Of a stretch of 8,576 bases of DNA, positions 7,021-8,576 are shown one piece after another. Numbering within the stretch: position 1 is the first letter of the stretch; the number at the start of each line of letters is the position of its first letter. The stretch comes from Variovorax sp. Its GTDB lineage: Bacteria > Pseudomonadota > Gammaproteobacteria > Burkholderiales > Burkholderiaceae_C. The notes under the pieces were generated by a model. That model made no database searches. It was given only the letters and a program-made list of their open reading frames with translations, and was not told where the DNA came from. The stretch spans positions 1 to 8,576 of the forward strand of contig JAQGLP010000229.1 of NCBI GenBank assembly GCA_028292835.1, given 5' to 3'. The translations under genes were made by a program, and so were the position numbers.

Positions 7021-8240
7021 CTGCCGCCGGCGCTGGCATCGGTCGCGCGAAAGAAGCGGTCGAAGGCGCGCGCGCGTTGCGGCTCGGGAATGCCGGGGCC
7101 GCTGTCCTCGACCGTGAGAACCGCCATGCCGTCGCGCAGGGCCAGGTCGAGGTCGATTTGCCCGCCCACGGGCGTGTACTTGATGGCGTTGTCGAGCAGG
7201 TTGCCCAGCAGGATGTGCAGCGCCGCCGCCTGGCCCTGCACCCTGACCGGCTCCGCGGCCGCCAGCCCGAGGTCGATCTGGCGGGCGCTGGCCTGCGGCA
7301 GCGCGGCGACGATGGCGTCGCGCACCAGCGCCTCGAGATCGACCGTCGCCGACGGTCCGGCGATCGCCTCATCCGCGCCGGCCTCCTGCCGCGCCAGCAT
7401 CAGCATCTGACCGACCAGGCGGATCGAGCGCTCGATGCCTTGCGAAAGACGCAAGGTGGCGGCCTCGCGGCCGGCCTCGCCGTCCGCGCGCTGCAGCGCC
7501 TCGGCCTGCAGCTTGAGCGCGGTCAGCGGCGAGCGCAGCTCGTGCGCGGCGTCGGCCACGAAATTCTTTTGCGCCGCGAAGGCGGAGCCGACCCGCTCGA
7601 ACAGCAGGTTGAGCTCGCGCACCAGCGGGCGTACCTCGTCGGGCAGGTCGTGCTCGGGCAGCGGCGAGAGGTCGTCGGCGGCGCGCGCGGCCACCTGGCG
7701 GCGCATGCGCTCCACCGGCGCCAGCGAGCGCGTGATGATCCAGCCGACGGCCAGCATCAGGAGCGGCGCCATGAGGGCCATCGGCAGTGTCGAGCGCAGC
7801 GCCAGCGCCCGGGCGCGCGCCTCGCGGGCGTCCATGTCCTGCGCGATCTGCACCGTCTGCAGCGGGGTCTGCAGCGAATAGACGCGGTAGCGGTTGCCCG
7901 CCACCACGGCGTCGGAAAACCCGAGCACCGCGCGCGGTGGCAGTGCCGAGCGCGCCGAGCGGAACACCTGCGTGCCGTCCGGCCCCCAGATCTGCACGAA
8001 CACGTCGTAGCCTTCCTCGCCCCAGTCGCCGTCGGCCGTGGTGCCCAGCGGCACGCTGCCGCGCAGCGAATGCGCCATCTGCTGCAGGTGCAGGTCGAAC
8101 AGGGCGTCGGCCTCGCGCAGCGCGCCGCGGTAGGTGGTCACCCCCAGCGCCAGCGCGGCCAGCAGGATGGAGGCCAGGACAAGGCCCAGCAGGCGCCGCC
8201 GCAGCGAATGGGTGGTCCCGACGCCTGTCATGGCGCTCAT
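6903..8240 (-). CDS. Sensor histidine kinase, QseC/TctE-like
   Basis: A 445-residue inner-membrane sensor kinase that would phosphorylate the response regulator encoded just upstream. I chose ATG 8240-8238 because it overlaps the regulator's TGA as ATGA; a second ATG three codons later (8231) is possible. The frame runs open to 8435, but that extension lies inside the regulator gene. Seen: TM1 at about 17-35; a periplasmic sensor region at about 40-145 with LFDLHLQQMAHSLR, typical of two-component sensor N-terminal (2CSK_N) domains; TM2 at about 152-170; HAMP at about 171-220; H box AAHELRSP with phospho-acceptor His233; N box LLGNLLDNAIKY (Asn347, Asn351); G1 EDSGPGIP (Asp379); F box FDRFF (393-397); and G2 GGSGLGLA (405-412). 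All catalytic motifs are intact. Its signal is unknown. Parts of this gene recur in the pseudogene on the far side of the efflux operon. Confidence 0.95.
   Translation of the reverse strand: MSAMTGVGTTHSLRRRLLGLVLASILLAALALGVTTYRGALREADALFDLHLQQMAHSLRGSVPLGTTADGDWGEEGYDVFVQIWGPDGTQVFRSARSALPPRAVLGFSDAVVAGNRYRVYSLQTPLQTVQIAQDMDAREARARALALRSTLPMALMAPLLMLAVGWIITRSLAPVERMRRQVAARAADDLSPLPEHDLPDEVRPLVRELNLLFERVGSAFAAQKNFVADAAHELRSPLTALKLQAEALQRADGEAGREAATLRLSQGIERSIRLVGQMLMLARQEAGADEAIAGPSATVDLEALVRDAIVAALPQASARQIDLGLAAAEPVRVQGQAAALHILLGNLLDNAIKYTPVGGQIDLDLALRDGMAVLTVEDSGPGIPEPQRARAFDRFFRATDASAGGSGLGLAIVRTIAERHGATVRLGRSERLGGLQVELRFPLR
7273..7409 (-). repeat. Direct repeat, right copy of 744-880
   Basis: 137 bp align ungapped with the pseudogene's middle block, with 17 mismatches (about 88% identity). 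It encodes kinase residues about 278-323, between the H-box helix and the N box. It is the most diverged of the three blocks. Confidence 0.9.
7991..8097 (-). repeat. Direct repeat, right copy of 881-987
   Basis: 107 bp align ungapped with the pseudogene's N-terminal block, with 6 mismatches (about 94% identity). It encodes kinase residues about 48-84, the start of the periplasmic sensor region. Confidence 0.92.
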
Positions 8241-8576
8241 TCGCGCGGCACCAGGTAGCCCAGGCCGCGCACGGTCTGGATCAGGCCGGGGCCGAGCTTC
8301 TTGCGCAGCCCGTGGATGTAGACCTCCACGGCGTTGCTGCTGATGTCGTCCTTCCAGCCGTAGAGCTTTTCCTCGAGCTGGGCGCGCGACAGCACCGCGC
8401 CGGGGCGCGCGATCAGCGGCTCCAGCACCGCCCACTCGCGCGCCGACAGCGCCACCGGCTCGCCGTGGAGCGTGGCCTCGTGGGTGGCGGGGTTGAGGGT
8501 GACGCCGTGCTGCGCGTACACCGGCTCGCAGTGCCCGGCGTCGCGGCGTCGTATCAGCGCGCGCACGCGCTCCAGC
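8237..8576 (-). CDS. OmpR/PhoB-family response regulator, C-terminal part (QseB/TctD-like)
   Basis: The last 112 codons of a DNA-binding response regulator; the receiver domain lies beyond the right edge. The frame is open through 8576, and the GTG at 8566-8564 is an internal valine in LERVRALIRRR, the usual linker after the receiver. Seen: a winged-helix DNA-binding domain with LSAREWAVLEPLIARPGAVLS, then LYGWKDDISSNAVEVYIHGLRKKL (recognition-helix region), then the wing IQTVRGLGYLVPRE at the end. The SSNAVEVYIH wording is typical of the QseB/PmrA/TctD branch. Its TGA overlaps the kinase ATG (ATGA), so the two are co-translated partners. Control of the downstream efflux operon is plausible from position and shared orientation, but no binding site was identified. 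Confidence 0.92.
   Translation of the reverse strand, partial: LERVRALIRRRDAGHCEPVYAQHGVTLNPATHEATLHGEPVALSAREWAVLEPLIARPGAVLSRAQLEEKLYGWKDDISSNAVEVYIHGLRKKLGPGLIQTVRGLGYLVPRE

Noticed and set aside
623..8097. Reading the flanking repeats as a transposon or integrative element
   Set aside because: The repeats are fragments of a coding gene in direct orientation. There is no transposase or integrase, no terminal inverted repeats and no target-site duplication visible.
3997..8258. Long plus-strand frames (3997-5679, 5466-6749, 6855-8258) opposite the adaptor, outer-membrane and kinase genes
   Set aside because: These are antisense shadows of well-supported genes, with the same biased Arg/His/Gln composition, no domains and no plausible operon order.

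Overview
The window is GC-rich, with coding bias typical of a high-GC Gram-negative proteobacterium. A QseBC/TctDE-style two-component pair, a CzcCBA-like tripartite RND efflux operon and a PF08857-type ParB-like protein together suggest a betaproteobacterium, probably Burkholderiales (for example Comamonadaceae). That placement is an inference from protein style; no taxonomic marker is present.

Layout, left to right. (1) Positions 2-595, plus strand: a ParB-like protein whose reading frame runs off the left edge. (2) About 606-996: no intact gene, but a decayed minus-strand second copy of the sensor kinase gene that sits intact at the other end of the window. It is three collinear fragments joined by two internal deletions. 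(3) 989-6629, minus strand: a tight three-gene efflux operon in the order outer-membrane lipoprotein (TolC family), periplasmic adaptor, RND pump. The genes are joined by ATGA and GTGA stop/start overlaps. (4) 6630-6902: a 273-bp intergenic region with a stem-loop just after the kinase stop and probably the efflux operon leader. (5) 6903-8576, minus strand: an intact sensor histidine kinase, and upstream of it, overlapping by ATGA, the C-terminal part of an OmpR/PhoB-family response regulator cut by the right edge.

Likely working model: the response regulator and kinase form an inner-membrane signalling pair, transcribed toward and probably controlling the efflux operon. The operon would build a trans-envelope pump made of inner-membrane RND protein, adaptor and outer-membrane duct. 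The substrate cannot be read from the sequence. The RND protein has the paired TM4 aspartates of drug-type pumps but lacks the TM10 lysine of AcrB.

The main unexpected structure is the kinase pseudogene. Fragments of the kinase gene, in the same orientation, lie on both sides of the efflux operon, so the operon is bracketed by direct repeats of 87-98% identity about 6.3-7.1 kb apart. The RND stop codon falls at the edge of the kinase-derived sequence. I found no transposase, integrase, CRISPR array, tRNA or rRNA, and nothing that makes a convincing case for a wholly new system.
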